Source: an uncultured Achromobacter sp. (GTDB taxonomy: Bacteria > Pseudomonadota > Gammaproteobacteria > Burkholderiales > Burkholderiaceae_B). Taken from it: a DNA stretch of 5,897 nucleotides. Within the stretch, counting starts at the first letter, position 1. Every line of letters begins with the position of its first letter. This document shows, piece by piece, positions 5,728-5,897 of this stretch. The position numbers were made by a program, and so were the translations under genes. The stretch lies in NCBI GenBank assembly GCA_913775005.1, contig CAJYKY010000545.1, positions 1-5,897 on the forward strand. The letters are read 5' to 3'. The notes beneath the pieces were generated by a model. It saw only the letters and a program-made list of their open reading frames with translations, had not been told where the DNA came from and did no database searches.

Positions 5728-5897
5728 CGCGGCGCGGGCGGCGGGCGCCAACACGGTGGCGGCTTCATGCCGCCGGCGTCCTGCTGTGGGCGACGCAGGC
5801 CATGGCGGCGGGCGGCGGCGTCGATGCGCCGCCGTCAGCAAGCGCCAAGGGGCAGGGTGGGGTTGCGCCCGCTCTCGCGCCCGATGCTGCGCGCTTG
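5724..5897 (+). CDS. Exported protein, 5' part only; possible small periplasmic cytochrome c (orf-2 position)
   Basis: An open frame begins with ATG 5724 in an ATGA overlap with the aauA stop and runs 58 codons to the window edge. The protein starts MTRRGRRAPTRWRLHAAG, a very basic n-region, followed by a hydrophobic core (residues 16-23) and a likely signal peptidase site after QAMA (residue 28). The mature start is rich in Gly, Ala, Pro and Ser and looks like a flexible linker. In A. faecalis the gene after aauA, orf-2, was predicted to encode a small periplasmic monohaem c-type cytochrome. No CxxCH is seen here, but it could lie beyond the edge. Export is well supported; the cytochrome identity is only by position. 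No strong ribosome site is visible apart from GAAGG at 5706-5710, 13 bases from the start, so translation probably depends on coupling to aauA. Confidence 0.72.
   Translation, partial: MTRRGRRAPTRWRLHAAGVLLWATQAMAAGGGVDAPPSASAKGQGGVAPALAPDAARL

Overview
The window is GC-rich and every gene I can support lies on the + strand. Its core is an aromatic amine dehydrogenase (aau) operon, aauB-aauE-aauD-aauA. The encoded proteins closely resemble those known from Alcaligenes faecalis and Achromobacter (Alcaligenes) xylosoxidans. Base composition, codon use and this gene set point to a betaproteobacterium of the Alcaligenaceae, most likely Achromobacter or Bordetella. The genus is inferred from recalled family knowledge, not from a database search.

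Layout: (1) 1-123, the last 40 codons of a zinc-type alcohol dehydrogenase / quinone oxidoreductase-like gene. (2) 124-311, a compact intergenic region with a small hairpin, a strong intrinsic terminator, a further inverted repeat and a possible extended -10 promoter. (3) 312-1844, a cytoplasmic aldehyde dehydrogenase of the phenylacetaldehyde dehydrogenase type. (4) 1915-2796, a secreted beta-barrel-type protein of the phenol MetA-degradation family, probably in the outer membrane. (5) 2828-4021 aauB (alpha subunit), 4018-4554 aauE (membrane maturation protein), 4566-5204 aauD (thioredoxin-like maturation protein) and 5188-5727 aauA (TTQ-bearing beta subunit). (6) 5724-5897, the start of another exported protein, cut by the window edge. 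By position it matches orf-2 of the A. faecalis cluster, which was predicted to be a small periplasmic c-type cytochrome.

Proposed working model: primary aromatic amines (phenylethylamine, tyramine, tryptamine) enter the periplasm, perhaps helped by the beta-barrel protein. AauA/AauB there deaminates them oxidatively to the aldehyde and ammonia, and electrons pass from the tryptophan tryptophylquinone (TTQ) cofactor to a periplasmic carrier. The aldehyde is oxidised in the cytoplasm to the arylacetate by the aldehyde dehydrogenase. AauE and AauD support export, disulfide formation and stability of the cysteine-rich beta subunit. The four aau genes and the following gene overlap or nearly touch, which suggests one transcript with translational coupling. 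No mauG-like TTQ-synthesis gene and no azurin gene are visible here.

This is a recognisable system, not a wholly new one. The points most worth a second look are the aldehyde dehydrogenase and beta-barrel gene placed ahead of aauB, the altered ends of mature AauA, the hairpin cluster at 142-226 and the truncated gene at the right edge.
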